NCBI RefSeq assembly: GCF_001729785.1
Contig: NZ_CP017183.1
Coordinates: forward strand, 744,001-808,000
Origin: Enterobacter hormaechei subsp. xiangfangensis
GTDB lineage: Bacteria > Pseudomonadota > Gammaproteobacteria > Enterobacterales > Enterobacteriaceae
Reading direction: 5' to 3'
DNA length: 64,000 bases
A model generated the notes under the pieces. That model saw nothing but the letters and a program-made list of their open reading frames with translations. It did not search any database and was not told where the DNA came from. Of the stretch, positions 1-8,935 are shown in pieces. A program made the position numbers and the translations under genes. The stretch's first letter is position 1. Every line of letters begins with the position of its first letter.

Positions 1-1035
1 ACCCATCTCTTCCATACGGTGTTTTACCGCCGCGCGGCCAGAGCGCGAGGTCAGGTTCAACTGAACCTGGTTCAGACCGATGGATTCCGGAGTCATGATT
101 TCGTAGTTTTCACGGTTCTTTAGCACGCCATCCTGGTGAATACCGGAGGAGTGGGCGAACGCGCCAGCCCCAACAATCGCCTTGTTCGCCGGGATCGGCA
201 TGTTGCAAATCTGGCTCACGGTCTGGCTGGTGCGCCAGATTTCGTTGTGATTGATGCGAGTGTGCACGTTCATAATGTCTTTGCGCACCTTGATCGCCAT
301 GATCACTTCTTCCAGCGAGCAGTTGCCGGCACGTTCACCAATGCCGTTCATTGCCCCTTCTACCTGACGCGCGCCGGCGTGAACGGCGGCGATGGCATTG
401 CCCACAGCCAGGCCCAAATCGTCATGGGTATGCACGGAGATGATGGCTTTATCAATATTTGGCACGCGATCGTACAGGCCGGTGATGATGTTGGAGAACT
501 CAAACGGCATGGTGTAGCCGACGGTATCCGGGATGTTGATAGTTCTGGCTCCGGCATTAATCGCGGCTTCCACTACCCGGGCCAAATCGTCAATCGGCGT
601 GCGGCCTGCATCTTCACAGGAGAATTCGACGTCATCAGTGTAGTTACGCGCGCGTTTGACCATATACACCGCACGTTCAATCACTTCATCCAGCGTACTG
701 CGCAGCTTGGTCGCAATGTGCATGGGGGAGGTGGCAATGAATGTATGGATACGGAAGGCTTCTGCAACTTTCAGGGATTCCGCGGCCACATCAATATCTT
801 TCTCTACGCAGCGAGCCAGACCGCACACGCGGCTGTTTTTGATGGTGCGGGCGATGGTCTGCACTGACTCGAAATCACCTGGCGAGGAGACGGGAAAGCC
901 GACTTCCATTACGTCTACACCCATGCGTTCGAGGGCCAGAGCAATTTGCAGTTTTTCTTTAACACTCAGGCTCGCCTGTAATGCCTGTTCACCGTCACGT
1001 AAAGTAGTATCGAAAATAACGACTTGCTGGCTCAT
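1..1035 (-). CDS. leuA: 2-isopropylmalate synthase (partial, N-terminal 345 codons)
   Basis: First committed enzyme of leucine biosynthesis; it condenses acetyl-CoA with 2-ketoisovalerate to 2-isopropylmalate in the cytoplasm. The minus-strand reading frame is open from an ATG at 1035 to the window edge, so about two thirds of the roughly 520-residue enzyme is present. The N-terminal HMGL-like TIM barrel shows the TTLRDGEQ motif with the metal-binding Asp, and the HTHDDLG motif with the metal-binding histidines. The C-terminal leucine-feedback domain lies outside the window. It is the first structural gene behind the leuL leader, 91 bases downstream of the leuL stop, with the attenuator terminator between. 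Near identity to E. coli LeuA makes the call secure. Confidence 0.98.
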   Translation of the reverse strand, partial: MSQQVVIFDTTLRDGEQALQASLSVKEKLQIALALERMGVDVMEVGFPVSSPGDFESVQTIARTIKNSRVCGLARCVEKDIDVAAESLKVAEAFRIHTFIATSPMHIATKLRSTLDEVIERAVYMVKRARNYTDDVEFSCEDAGRTPIDDLARVVEAAINAGARTINIPDTVGYTMPFEFSNIITGLYDRVPNIDKAIISVHTHDDLGLAVGNAIAAVHAGARQVEGAMNGIGERAGNCSLEEVIMAIKVRKDIMNVHTRINHNEIWRTSQTVSQICNMPIPANKAIVGAGAFAHSSGIHQDGVLKNRENYEIMTPESIGLNQVQLNLTSRSGRAAVKHRMEEMG

Positions 1036-1078
1036 GGGTTAGGTCCTTGTCAGTCTTAGGGCGCCTTGCTACGAGCAT

Positions 1079-1108
1079 AAAAAAACCCGCGCAGTGGCGC
1101 GGGTTTTT
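1079..1108 (-). terminator. leu operon attenuator terminator
   Basis: On the minus strand, CCCGCGC and GCGCGGG form a 7-bp GC stem with a CACT loop, followed by a run of seven T. It lies between the leuL stop and the leuA start, where transcription attenuation of leuABCD is known to act. When the leader is translated slowly for lack of charged tRNA-Leu, the alternative antiterminator fold is expected. The antiterminator fold itself was not worked out here. Confidence 0.9.
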
Positions 1109-1126
1109 AGTTTTACTGAAGACGAT

Positions 1127-1213
1127 TCAACGCTGAATTTCGCCCGCCAGTCTACCGCGCACAGTGGATGCGTTTAGTAGTAGTAGACCGGTGAAACGAA
1201 GGGTGCGAATCAT
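1127..1213 (-). CDS. leuL: leu operon leader peptide
   Basis: A 28-codon leader frame, MIRTLRFTGLLLLNAS at its start, ending in TGA at 1127-1129. It carries four consecutive leucine codons, all the rare CUA, which is the sensor of leucyl-tRNA supply in the known leu attenuation mechanism. It lies between the leu promoter and the attenuator terminator. Length, position and the Leu run match E. coli LeuL, although the C-terminal residues differ. The product has no role beyond being translated. Confidence 0.93.
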   Translation of the reverse strand: MIRTLRFTGLLLLNASTVRGRLAGEIQR

Positions 1214-1247
1214 GAATCGTGCTCCAGGTGAATGCGATATGCTTTTA

Positions 1248-1276
1248 GTGGTACTGGATACGCCAACTCATGTCAA
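1248..1276 (-). promoter_or_regulatory. leuLABCD promoter
   Basis: On the minus strand a perfect -35 box TTGACA (1271-1276) is followed after 17 bases by TACCAC (1248-1253) as a weak -10. The arrangement and spacing resemble the E. coli leu promoter. It sits about 35 bases upstream of leuL. Confidence 0.75.
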
Positions 1277-1841
1277 CCCCTCTCAGGCAAAACGGCCACT
1301 CAGTACAGGATAAACACATTAGCTAATTGTGCTGGTTTTTGCATGTCTAACCGATTTTATTGTCTATTATTGGACTGGCGATTCATCTCTGGAATAATTT
1401 GAATATAATTGGTAGCAATTGAACATACTATTTTTACCAATGTGCTGTGAAATGGAATCTGTTTCATATCATTGATTTATAAATTACATGAATGATTTGC
1501 GGGTGAGTAAGTTATCAAAATTGATATCATTTTGTTAATGAAAATGCGATGTATGCCATTAATAGTTTAATAACACTTAAGTCATTATTAATGAGTGCGT
1601 TGATTGTGCATTTGTCTGATTTATGGTTTCATGCCCACATTAAAGTTTGAGATATCTTTTGAACGATCTTTAGCTCTTCATTTATGGGATGCGTAAAGTC
1701 GCTCGTGGAATGGGGTCTCTTTATATATTCCGAATTTTAAATAATTTCCTTTCGCTTGTTGTATATGCATGGTAAATCATATTTTTCGAAGTTATTACTG
1801 TACCTTGGCAAAGGGAATTTAGCGTGACGGTGGAGTCAGAA
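1277..1841. other. AT-rich divergent leuL-leuO intergenic region
   Basis: About 560 bases without a gene. The stretch is strikingly AT-rich compared with the GC-rich flanks, with many A/T runs and short inverted repeats such as CATTAATA...TTATTAATG around 1557-1591. In E. coli the equivalent region is silenced by H-NS and carries the leuO promoter and the ilvIH-leuO-leuABCD promoter relay. H-NS silencing here is inferred from composition and synteny. Confidence 0.6.
1756..1783 (+). promoter_or_regulatory. possible leuO promoter
   Basis: TTGTTG at 1756-1761 and CATATT at 1778-1783 are separated by 16 bases, about 60 bases before the leuO start. Both boxes are imperfect, as expected for a promoter that is normally silent. 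Confidence 0.4.
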
Positions 1842-2786
1842 ATGCCAGAAAATAATATTAACCAACCACAGACTTATGATGGGGTTAAGCCTCAGTTGCG
1901 CACAGTGGATCTCAATCTGTTAACTGTATTTGATGCAGTTATGCAGGAGCAGAATATTACGCGAGCAGCGCAATCTCTGGGAATGTCTCAACCTGCCGTG
2001 AGTAATGCCGTAGCCAGACTTAAGGTGATGTTTAACGACGAGTTATTCGTCCGCTATGGAAGAGGTATCCAGCCCACGGCGCGTGCATTCCAGCTATTCG
2101 GTTCGATTCGTCAGGCGCTACAGCTGGTACAAAATGAGCTTCCCGGCTCGGGTTTTGAACCCTTAAGCAGTGAACGGGTTTTCCATCTCTGTGTTTGCAG
2201 TCCGTTAGACAATTATTTGACGTCTGTTATATATAATAAAGTTGAACAGATTGCTCCTAATATTCATCTCGTTTTTAAATCATCATTAAATCAAAATACT
2301 GAGCACCAGCTTCGTTATCAGGAAACGGAGTTCGTTCTGGGCTATGAAGAGTTTCGCCGTCCAGAGTTTGCCTGTGTTCCGTTGTTTAAAGATGAAATGG
2401 TGTTAGTCGCCAGCAAAAAACATCCCCGTATGAATTCTCCGCTGCGTGAAAGCGATGTTTACAGCGAGCAGCATGCCGTGGTTGCTCTGGACAGATATGC
2501 CTCATTTAGTCTGCCGTGGTATGACACTGCCGATAAACAAGCCAGCGTGGCCTATCAGGGAATGGCGATGGTCAGCGTATTGAATGTCGTTTCTCAGACG
2601 CAGCTAGTCGCTATTGCACCGCGCTGGCTTGCTGAAGAGTTCTCCGATTCGCTGAGCCTGCAAATTTTACCTCTGCCGCTCAAGCTGAATAGCCGTACCT
2701 GTTATCTTTCCTGGCATGAAGCGGCGGGGCGGGATAAAGGGCATCAATGGATGGAAGAGCTGCTGGTCAATATTTGTCGTCGATAA
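1842..2786 (+). CDS. leuO: LysR-type global regulator LeuO
   Basis: LysR-family DNA-binding regulator and H-NS antagonist that controls leu, bgl, CRISPR-cas and many stress genes in enterobacteria. The winged helix-turn-helix is near residues 20-80 ([20 protein letters not shown], then [13 protein letters not shown]). An effector-binding domain fills the rest. The ATG at 1842 gives 314 residues, the E. coli length, with GGAG at 1832-1835. An in-frame GTG at 1824 behind AAGGGA (1811-1816) would add six residues and cannot be excluded. It is divergent from leuL, and a perfect palindromic hairpin follows the stop. Confidence 0.96.
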   Translation: MPENNINQPQTYDGVKPQLRTVDLNLLTVFDAVMQEQNITRAAQSLGMSQPAVSNAVARLKVMFNDELFVRYGRGIQPTARAFQLFGSIRQALQLVQNELPGSGFEPLSSERVFHLCVCSPLDNYLTSVIYNKVEQIAPNIHLVFKSSLNQNTEHQLRYQETEFVLGYEEFRRPEFACVPLFKDEMVLVASKKHPRMNSPLRESDVYSEQHAVVALDRYASFSLPWYDTADKQASVAYQGMAMVSVLNVVSQTQLVAIAPRWLAEEFSDSLSLQILPLPLKLNSRTCYLSWHEAAGRDKGHQWMEELLVNICRR

Positions 2787-2794
2787 GACAGGAT

Positions 2795-2834
2795 GAATAA
2801 ACCGCATGGTGCCATGCGGTTTATTCTGTGGTTT
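2795..2834 (+). terminator. leuO terminator
   Basis: A perfect inverted repeat with 15-bp arms (GAATAAACCGCATGG and its complement) and a 2-base loop at 2795-2826 starts eight bases after the leuO stop and is followed by a T-rich run. The AT outer part would also give a U-tract in the opposite direction, so it may work both ways. Confidence 0.8.
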
Positions 2835-3162
2835 TTTATGCAAGCAATATTTTGTTCTGTGCGCATTTTTTCAGACACTCAGGGAGGCTTAAAAATAGAT
2901 GATTTCCTGATCCATCCTCTTTTTAAGAGATGAATTATTAGCGTCTCCCCTCATAGCAGATGAATTCACCATATTCGTGTCTGACAGCTGTTTTTTCTGC
3001 TTTTATTGCCCATTCCCGCATTCCGTTTGCTAATTGCCTGGCTCATAACGAGCGGTTAAGGTATCCATCACTCTGCACATTATAAGATGGGTTTACCCTG
3101 TCAGAAGACGGCGCGGAAATGAATTCTGTTGACCGTCTATAACAAAAGCCTGGAGGCAAAGC
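2835..3162 (+). promoter_or_regulatory. ilvIH upstream control region (probable Lrp sites)
   Basis: About 330 bases with no gene. In E. coli this interval carries multiple cooperative Lrp sites that activate ilvIH. Three copies of AGATGAWTT start at 2897, 2928 and 2958, about three helical turns apart, which suits an array of protein sites. No convincing -35/-10 pair was found. A TATAAC at 3138-3143 is the best -10 candidate. The ilvI ribosome-binding site TGGAGG is at 3151-3156. Confidence 0.5.
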
Positions 3163-4887
3163 ATGGAGATGTTGTCTGGCGCGGAAATGGTCGTCCGATC
3201 GCTTATCGATCAGGGCGTGAAGCAAGTGTTCGGCTATCCTGGAGGTGCGGTTCTTGATATTTATGACGCGCTGCACACGGTAGGCGGTATTGATCATGTT
3301 CTGGTTCGTCATGAACAGGCTGCTGTGCATATGGCAGACGGCCTGGCCCGCGCCACGGGCGAGGTGGGTGTTGTGCTCGTCACTTCCGGACCGGGGGCGA
3401 CCAATGCCATTACCGGCATTGCGACTGCGTATATGGACTCCATTCCCCTGGTCATTCTCTCCGGACAGGTGGCGACGTCACTGATTGGCTATGATGCGTT
3501 TCAGGAATGCGACATGGTGGGGATCTCACGCCCCGTGGTGAAGCACAGCTTTCTGGTTAAGCAAACGGAAGACATCCCGGGCGTACTGAAAAAAGCCTTC
3601 TGGCTGGCCGCCAGCGGTCGTCCTGGGCCAGTGGTTGTCGATCTGCCAAAAGATATTCTCAATCCCGCGAATAAACTGCCTTACCTGTGGCCTGAGTCGG
3701 TGAGCATGCGTTCATATAATCCGACGACGCAGGGGCACAAAGGCCAGATTAAGCGTGCGCTGCAAACGCTGCTGGCTGCGAAAAAGCCCGTAGTCTATGT
3801 GGGGGGCGGCGCCGTCAATGCAGCCTGTGAAACGCAACTACGCGAACTGATTGAGAAGCTGAATCTTCCTGTCGCGTCATCGCTGATGGGGCTGGGGGCA
3901 TTCCCGGCTACCCACCGTCAGGCGCTGGGCATGCTGGGTATGCACGGCACCTATGAAGCCAATATGACGATGCACCATTCTGATGTGATTTTTGCCGTCG
4001 GCGTGCGTTTTGACGATCGCACCACCAATAATCTGGCGAAATACTGTCCGCATGCGACGGTGCTGCACATTGATATCGATCCGACTTCAATCTCTAAAAC
4101 GGTGCCGGCGGATGTGCCGATCGTGGGGGACGCACGACAGGTGCTGGATCAAATGTTGGATCTGCTGGCGCAGGAGACCGCGTCTCAACCGCTGGACGAG
4201 ATCCGCGACTGGTGGCAGCAAATCGAACAGTGGCGTGGCCGTCAGTGCCTTAAGTACGACACACAAAGTGAGAACATCAAGCCGCAGGCGGTGATCGAGA
4301 CGATCTGGCGTCTGACCAATGGCGATGCGTATGTCACATCTGACGTGGGCCAACATCAGATGTTCGCTGCGCTGTATTACCCGTTTGATAAACCGCGTCG
4401 CTGGATCAACTCTGGCGGGCTCGGCACGATGGGCTTTGGTCTGCCCGCCGCGCTGGGGGTGAAGCTGGCGTTGCCAAACGAAACGGTGATCTGCGTGACG
4501 GGTGATGGCAGCATACAGATGAATATTCAGGAGCTTTCTACTGCGCTGCAATATGAGTTGCCAGTGCTGGTGCTGAACCTGAATAACGGTTACCTCGGTA
4601 TGGTAAAGCAGTGGCAGGATATGATTTATTCTGGCCGTCACTCTCAGTCTTATATGAAGTCACTTCCGGACTTTGTCCGCCTGGCTGAAGCCTATGGTCA
4701 TATTGGCATGCGGGTAACCGATCCGTCAGAGCTGGAAGCGAAGCTCGGCGAAGCGCTTGAGCACGTTAAAAACAATCGCCTCGTCTTCATGGACGTCATC
4801 GTCGACGGCACAGAGCATGTTTATCCGATGCATATCCGTGGCGGCGGTATGGATGAAATGTGGTTAAGCAAAACGGAGAGAACCTGA
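3163..4887 (+). CDS. ilvI: acetolactate synthase III, large catalytic subunit
   Basis: Thiamine-diphosphate enzyme joining two pyruvates to 2-acetolactate, or pyruvate with 2-ketobutyrate to acetohydroxybutyrate. This is the first common step of valine, leucine and isoleucine synthesis. At 574 residues it equals E. coli IlvI. Seen: the N-terminal PYR domain with the activating glutamate in [12 protein letters not shown] (E51), a central FAD/DHS-like domain, and the C-terminal TPP domain with GDGS followed by the NN motif. Residue 476 is glycine in NNGYLGMV, where I recall arginine in E. coli. It is one base from ilvH and forms a two-gene operon with it. Confidence 0.98.
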   Translation: MEMLSGAEMVVRSLIDQGVKQVFGYPGGAVLDIYDALHTVGGIDHVLVRHEQAAVHMADGLARATGEVGVVLVTSGPGATNAITGIATAYMDSIPLVILSGQVATSLIGYDAFQECDMVGISRPVVKHSFLVKQTEDIPGVLKKAFWLAASGRPGPVVVDLPKDILNPANKLPYLWPESVSMRSYNPTTQGHKGQIKRALQTLLAAKKPVVYVGGGAVNAACETQLRELIEKLNLPVASSLMGLGAFPATHRQALGMLGMHGTYEANMTMHHSDVIFAVGVRFDDRTTNNLAKYCPHATVLHIDIDPTSISKTVPADVPIVGDARQVLDQMLDLLAQETASQPLDEIRDWWQQIEQWRGRQCLKYDTQSENIKPQAVIETIWRLTNGDAYVTSDVGQHQMFAALYYPFDKPRRWINSGGLGTMGFGLPAALGVKLALPNETVICVTGDGSIQMNIQELSTALQYELPVLVLNLNNGYLGMVKQWQDMIYSGRHSQSYMKSLPDFVRLAEAYGHIGMRVTDPSELEAKLGEALEHVKNNRLVFMDVIVDGTEHVYPMHIRGGGMDEMWLSKTERT

Positions 4888-4888
4888 T

Positions 4889-5380
4889 ATGCGCCGGATA
4901 TTATCTGTATTACTGGAAAATGAGTCGGGCGCACTGTCACGCGTCATTGGGCTTTTTGCGCAGCGCGGCTATAACATTGAAAGCCTGACCGTTGCGCCGA
5001 CCGATGACCCGACGCTCTCCCGCATGACGATCCAGACTGTCGGCGATGCGAAAGTGCTTGAGCAGATCGAAAAACAGTTGCACAAACTGGTGGACGTGTT
5101 GCGCGTCAGCGAGCTGGGGCAGGGGGCTTACGTCGAACGTGAAGTGATGCTGGTGAAAATTCAGGCCAGCGGTTACGGTCGTGAAGAGGTCAAGCGCAAC
5201 ACGGATATCTTCCGTGGGCAGATCATCGACGTCACGCCTTCTATATATACTGTGCAGCTTGCCGGAACGAGCGATAAGCTGGATGCGTTCCTGGCCTCCG
5301 TCAGGGATGTAGCAAAAATTGTTGAAGTTGCGCGCTCTGGCGTTGTTGGCCTCTCGCGCGGCGATAAAATCATGCGTTAG
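4889..5380 (+). CDS. ilvH: acetolactate synthase III, small regulatory subunit
   Basis: Regulatory subunit that raises IlvI activity and confers valine feedback inhibition. It has 163 residues, the E. coli length. The N-terminal ACT domain (residues 1-80, starting [16 protein letters not shown]) binds valine at dimer interfaces, and a C-terminal ACT-like domain follows. It starts one base after the ilvI stop, so the two are translationally linked. A strong intrinsic terminator follows 24 bases after its stop. Confidence 0.98.
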   Translation: MRRILSVLLENESGALSRVIGLFAQRGYNIESLTVAPTDDPTLSRMTIQTVGDAKVLEQIEKQLHKLVDVLRVSELGQGAYVEREVMLVKIQASGYGREEVKRNTDIFRGQIIDVTPSIYTVQLAGTSDKLDAFLASVRDVAKIVEVARSGVVGLSRGDKIMR

Positions 5381-5404
5381 TTGCGCAAAAGGTTCGCCTC
5401 TTTC

Positions 5405-5434
5405 AGCCCGGTAGCCAAAGCCGGGCTTTTTTTT
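5405..5434 (+). terminator. ilvIH terminator
   Basis: AGCCCGG (5405-5411) pairs with CCGGGCT (5421-5427), followed by a run of T to 5434. It separates ilvIH from cra. Confidence 0.9.
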
Positions 5435-5559
5435 GCGTAATCCACCGACAACGCGGACAAAAGCGGTTGCCGTGAAAGCTATTCTGCGTTTAGATGTTAA
5501 AATATTTAACCATAACCTTGACAGGGCCATGGACTTTTTTCTTTTTTTGAGGGGCAATT

Positions 5560-6564
5560 GTGAAACTGGATGAAATCGCCCGGCTCGCCGGCGTGTCGAG
5601 AACCACGGCCAGCTATGTGATTAACGGTAAAGCAAAGCAGTATCGTGTCAGCGATAAGACCGTTGAGAAAGTGATGGCAGTCGTTCGTGAGCATAATTAC
5701 CATCCGAATGCTGTCGCCGCAGGTTTACGTGCCGGGCGCACCCGCTCGATTGGCCTGGTTATCCCGGACCTGGAAAATACCAGCTATACCCGCATCGCCA
5801 ACTATCTGGAACGTCAGGCTCGTCAGCGGGGCTATCAGCTGTTGATTGCCTGCTCCGAGGATCAGCCTGACAACGAGATGCGCTGCATTGAGCATCTGCT
5901 GCAACGTCAGGTTGACGCCATCATCGTGTCGACCTCTTTACCACCAGAGCATCCTTTCTATCAGCGCTGGGCAAACGATCCGTTCCCGATTGTGGCGCTG
6001 GATCGTGCGCTGGATCGTGAACATTTCACCAGTGTCGTAGGTGCCGATCAGGACGATGCAGAAATGCTGGCTGCCGAACTGCGTACCTTCCCGGCTGAAA
6101 CGGTGCTGTATCTTGGCGCTTTGCCTGAACTTTCCGTAAGCTTCCTGCGTGAACAAGGGTTCCGTACGGCATGGAAAGACGATCCGCGTGACGTTCATTA
6201 TCTGTATGCCAACAGCTATGAGCGTGAAGCGGCTGCCCAGCTGTTCGAGAAATGGCTGGAAACGCACCCGATGCCGCAGGCGTTGTTTACCACCTCGTTT
6301 GCCCTGTTGCAGGGGGTGATGGATGTGACGTTACGTCGCGATGGCAAACTGCCATCCGATCTGGCGATTGCGACCTTCGGCGATAACGAACTGCTCGACT
6401 TCCTGCAATGTCCGGTGCTGGCCGTGGCCCAGCGTCACCGCGACGTCGCCGAGCGCGTGCTTGAGATTGTTCTGGCAAGCCTGGATGAACCCCGCAAACC
6501 GAAACCCGGGCTTACGCGTATCAAACGTAATCTCTATCGGCGCGGAATTTTGAGCCGCCATTAA
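5560..6564 (+). CDS. cra: catabolite repressor/activator Cra (FruR)
   Basis: LacI-family regulator of carbon flow. Without fructose 1-phosphate it activates gluconeogenic genes and represses glycolytic ones. It has 334 residues, the E. coli length. The start is GTG behind GAGGGG at 5549-5554. The N-terminal helix-turn-helix ([20 protein letters not shown]) and hinge helix are followed by the periplasmic-binding-like effector domain (about 60-330). Apart from a few substitutions it equals E. coli Cra. It is transcribed alone, between the ilvIH terminator and a weak hairpin. Confidence 0.98.
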   Translation: MKLDEIARLAGVSRTTASYVINGKAKQYRVSDKTVEKVMAVVREHNYHPNAVAAGLRAGRTRSIGLVIPDLENTSYTRIANYLERQARQRGYQLLIACSEDQPDNEMRCIEHLLQRQVDAIIVSTSLPPEHPFYQRWANDPFPIVALDRALDREHFTSVVGADQDDAEMLAAELRTFPAETVLYLGALPELSVSFLREQGFRTAWKDDPRDVHYLYANSYEREAAAQLFEKWLETHPMPQALFTTSFALLQGVMDVTLRRDGKLPSDLAIATFGDNELLDFLQCPVLAVAQRHRDVAERVLEIVLASLDEPRKPKPGLTRIKRNLYRRGILSRH

Positions 6565-6573
6565 TATTTCCAC

Positions 6574-6597
6574 AGGGGCGGTAAAACTGCCCCTTTT
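6574..6597 (+). terminator. cra terminator (weak)
   Basis: AGGGGC (6574-6579) pairs with GCCCCT (6589-6594), followed by only four T. It starts nine bases after the cra stop. Confidence 0.6.
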
Positions 6598-7074
6598 GAA
6601 GCGCATTTATTGCGGGAAATAATTCCCGGATAAAAATTAGGATTTATCTCTAAGATTCATAGCCTGCTATTATTCTGAATCCATTTTGACGTTAAAAAGT
6701 GCAATTATAATTTCTAACGGGCATTTCTTTGTATTGTTTTGTTACAAACAGGTGCCAGCCGATGAATATTCAGCCATTTTTTACTCCCCCCTTCAGACCT
6801 CAACGCACACGAACGAATCCATCTGGCTTTGAGGTTAATCTGGCGCTGTTATCCCCCGGCGATATGCCTTAAAATGCTGCCCGCGTCGCAAACTGACACT
6901 TTATATTTCCCTGCGATGATATTGAGTGAGTCTTAACGCTCGTGTGCATATTCTGTTTTTTTCTTACAAATATTCATAACGTTAATTTTGCCTCGCCAGT
7001 TGTGTAGTAATTAGCCAGGTCACGCTTGCTCTGTAAATACGGTGCTTTCGCGCCGGTATAGAGAGAGTCCTGGC
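6598..7074 (+). other. cra-mraZ intergenic region
   Basis: About 480 bases without a recognised gene, AT-rich at its left and right ends. It contains one 36-codon ATG frame (6762-6872) of unknown status, described separately. No other structured element was seen. Confidence 0.5.
6762..6872 (+). CDS. small ORF of unknown status (36 codons)
   Basis: An ATG-to-TAA frame starting MNIQPFFTPPFRPQRTRT, rich in proline and arginine and ending in GDMP. Upstream there is only a weak AGG at about 6750. I do not recognise it, and it may be chance in a long intergenic gap. It is listed because it is the only frame of this size there. Confidence 0.2.
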   Translation: MNIQPFFTPPFRPQRTRTNPSGFEVNLALLSPGDMP

Positions 7075-7104
7075 TTGACAAGCTTTTCCCTCGCTCCGTA
7101 AACT
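7075..7104 (+). promoter_or_regulatory. Pmra, main promoter of the dcw cluster
   Basis: A perfect -35 TTGACA (7075-7080) and -10 TAAACT (7099-7104) with an 18-base spacer, 52 bases before mraZ. Sequence and position correspond to E. coli Pmra, which drives the cluster as far as the ddlB-ftsZ genes. Confidence 0.88.
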
Positions 7105-7112
7105 CCTTCAGG

Positions 7113-7137
7113 TGGGAATTTGTGGGTTAAAGTGGTG
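7113..7137 (+). promoter_or_regulatory. MraZ operator repeats
   Basis: TGGGA (7113-7117), TGGGT (7123-7127) and TGGTG (7133-7137) lie at exact 10-base steps between Pmra and mraZ. MraZ is known to bind direct TGGGN repeats at this place and repress its own operon. The third copy departs from the consensus. Confidence 0.75.
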
Positions 7138-7155
7138 AGGAGGGGTGAGACTGGC

Positions 7156-7614
7156 ATGTTCCGTGGAGCAACGTTAGTCAATCTCGACAGCAAAGGGCGT
7201 TTATCGGTACCAACCCGATACCGCGACCAGCTGATTGAGAACGCTTCGGGTCAACTGGTTTGCACCATTGACATCAACTCCCCATGCCTGCTGCTTTACC
7301 CTTTGCCTGAATGGGAAATCATTGAGCAAAAGCTGTCGCGACTGTCGAGCATGAACCCGCAGGAACGCCGCGTACAGCGGCTGTTATTGGGACATGCCAG
7401 TGAATGTCAGATGGATAGCGCCGGGCGATTATTGATTGCGCCTGTGTTGCGGCAACATGCCGGTCTGACTAAAGAAGTGATGCTGGTCGGACAGTTCAAC
7501 AAGTTTGAACTGTGGGACGAAACGACCTGGTATCAACAGGTCAAGGAAGATATCGACGCTGAGCAGTCTGATTCCGAAACATTATCGGAACGGCTGCGGG
7601 ACTTGTCTCTATAA
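7156..7614 (+). CDS. mraZ: transcriptional regulator MraZ
   Basis: Ring-forming DNA-binding protein of the AbrB-like fold, first gene of the dcw cluster, that represses its own operon. The ATG at 7156 gives 152 residues ([19 protein letters not shown]), the E. coli length. An in-frame TTG at 7120 would start inside the MraZ operator repeats and is rejected. Two MraZ/SpoVT-AbrB half-domains are visible, each with a DxxGRL-type motif (DSKGRLSVP near residue 11 and [10 protein letters not shown] near 83). The stop is two bases before the rsmH start. Confidence 0.97.
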   Translation: MFRGATLVNLDSKGRLSVPTRYRDQLIENASGQLVCTIDINSPCLLLYPLPEWEIIEQKLSRLSSMNPQERRVQRLLLGHASECQMDSAGRLLIAPVLRQHAGLTKEVMLVGQFNKFELWDETTWYQQVKEDIDAEQSDSETLSERLRDLSL

Positions 7615-7616
7615 AT

Positions 7617-8558
7617 ATGATGGAAAATTATAAACATACAACGGTGCTGCTGGATGAGGCCGTTAACGGCCTGAATATTCGTCCAGACGGCATCTATATT
7701 GATGGCACTTTTGGTCGCGGTGGTCACTCGCGTTTGATCCTCTCTCAGCTTGGAGCGGAAGGACGCCTGCTGGCAATTGACCGCGATCCGCAGGCGATTG
7801 CCGTTGCGCAAACCATCGATGATCCTCGCTTTTCCATCGTGCATGGACCTTTCTCTGCGCTTGCGGATTATGTCGCTGAGCGCGGCCTGACCGGCAAGAT
7901 CGACGGGATTCTCCTCGATCTTGGCGTCTCTTCACCACAGCTTGATGATGCAGAACGCGGTTTTTCCTTTATGCGTGATGGACCGCTGGATATGCGTATG
8001 GACCCTACTCGCGGCCAATCTGCCGCTGAATGGTTACAAACTGCTGACGAAGCGGATATTGCCTGGGTAATCAAAACCTTCGGCGAAGAACGCTTTGGCA
8101 AACGTATTGCCCGCGCCATCGTGGAGCGCAACCGCGTTGAGCCAATGACCCGTACCAAAGAACTGGCAGAAGTCATCGCGGCGGCAACGCCGGTGAAGGA
8201 CAAGCACAAACATCCTGCGACCCGTACCTTCCAGGCGGTTCGTATCTGGGTAAACAGTGAACTGGAGGAAATAGAGCTGGCGCTAAAAAGCTCGCTCGAC
8301 GTGCTGGCCCCGGGTGGGCGGTTATCCATCATCAGTTTCCATTCGCTGGAAGATCGCATCGTAAAACGCTTCATGCGTGAACAGAGCCGCGGTCCTCAGG
8401 TTCCGGCGGGGCTGCCGATGACGGAAGAACAACTCAGAAAGCTGGGCGGCCGTCAGTTGCGAGCATTAGGCAAGTTGATGCCGGGCGAAGAAGAGGTGGC
8501 AGAGAATCCACGTGCCCGTAGTTCAGTGCTGCGTATTGCAGAGAGGACGAACGCATGA
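7617..8558 (+). CDS. rsmH: 16S rRNA (cytosine-1402 N4) methyltransferase
   Basis: SAM-dependent methyltransferase (MraW) that N4-methylates C1402 in the 16S rRNA decoding centre. It has 313 residues, the E. coli length. The SAM-binding glycine-rich motif is [10 protein letters not shown] (near residue 30), followed by the acidic AIDRDP motif and [11 protein letters not shown]. It sits between mraZ and ftsL and overlaps ftsL by ATGA. Its presence at the head of dcw is conserved across bacteria. Confidence 0.98.
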   Translation: MMENYKHTTVLLDEAVNGLNIRPDGIYIDGTFGRGGHSRLILSQLGAEGRLLAIDRDPQAIAVAQTIDDPRFSIVHGPFSALADYVAERGLTGKIDGILLDLGVSSPQLDDAERGFSFMRDGPLDMRMDPTRGQSAAEWLQTADEADIAWVIKTFGEERFGKRIARAIVERNRVEPMTRTKELAEVIAAATPVKDKHKHPATRTFQAVRIWVNSELEEIELALKSSLDVLAPGGRLSIISFHSLEDRIVKRFMREQSRGPQVPAGLPMTEEQLRKLGGRQLRALGKLMPGEEEVAENPRARSSVLRIAERTNA

Positions 8559-8920
8559 TCAGCAGAGTGACAGAGACCCTAAGCAAAGTTAAGGGATCGT
8601 TAGGAAGCAACGAGCGCCATGCCTTGCCTGGCGTGATCGGCGACGATCTTTTGCGGTTTGGGAAGCTGCCACTCTGCTTGTTCATTTGCATCATTGTGAC
8701 GGCAGTCATGGTGGTCACCACCGCTCACCATACCCGTTTATTAACTGCGCAGCGCGAACAGATGGTACTGGAACGCGATGCGCTGGATATTGAATGGCGA
8801 AATCTGATCCTTGAAGAAAACGCGCTCGGCGATCACAGCCGGGTTGAACGGATCGCAACGGAAAAACTGCAATTACAGCATGTTGATCCTTCGCAGGAAA
8901 ATATCGTAGTACAAAAATAA
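8555..8920 (+). CDS. ftsL: cell division protein FtsL
   Basis: Small bitopic inner-membrane protein that forms the FtsQ-FtsL-FtsB complex and helps activate FtsWI septal synthesis. It has 121 residues, as in E. coli: a cytoplasmic tail (1-35), one transmembrane helix (about 37-57, [17 protein letters not shown]) and a periplasmic coiled coil (about 60-105). The start overlaps the rsmH stop (ATGA), and ftsI follows after 15 bases. Confidence 0.97.
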   Translation: MISRVTETLSKVKGSLGSNERHALPGVIGDDLLRFGKLPLCLFICIIVTAVMVVTTAHHTRLLTAQREQMVLERDALDIEWRNLILEENALGDHSRVERIATEKLQLQHVDPSQENIVVQK

Positions 8921-8935
8921 GGGAAAACGCGACGC

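Noticed and set aside
5381..5476. A homologue of the E. coli fruL leader just after ilvH
   Set aside because: There is no ATG at the expected place. The frame would need a TTG without a ribosome-binding site, and the region forms the ilvIH terminator instead.
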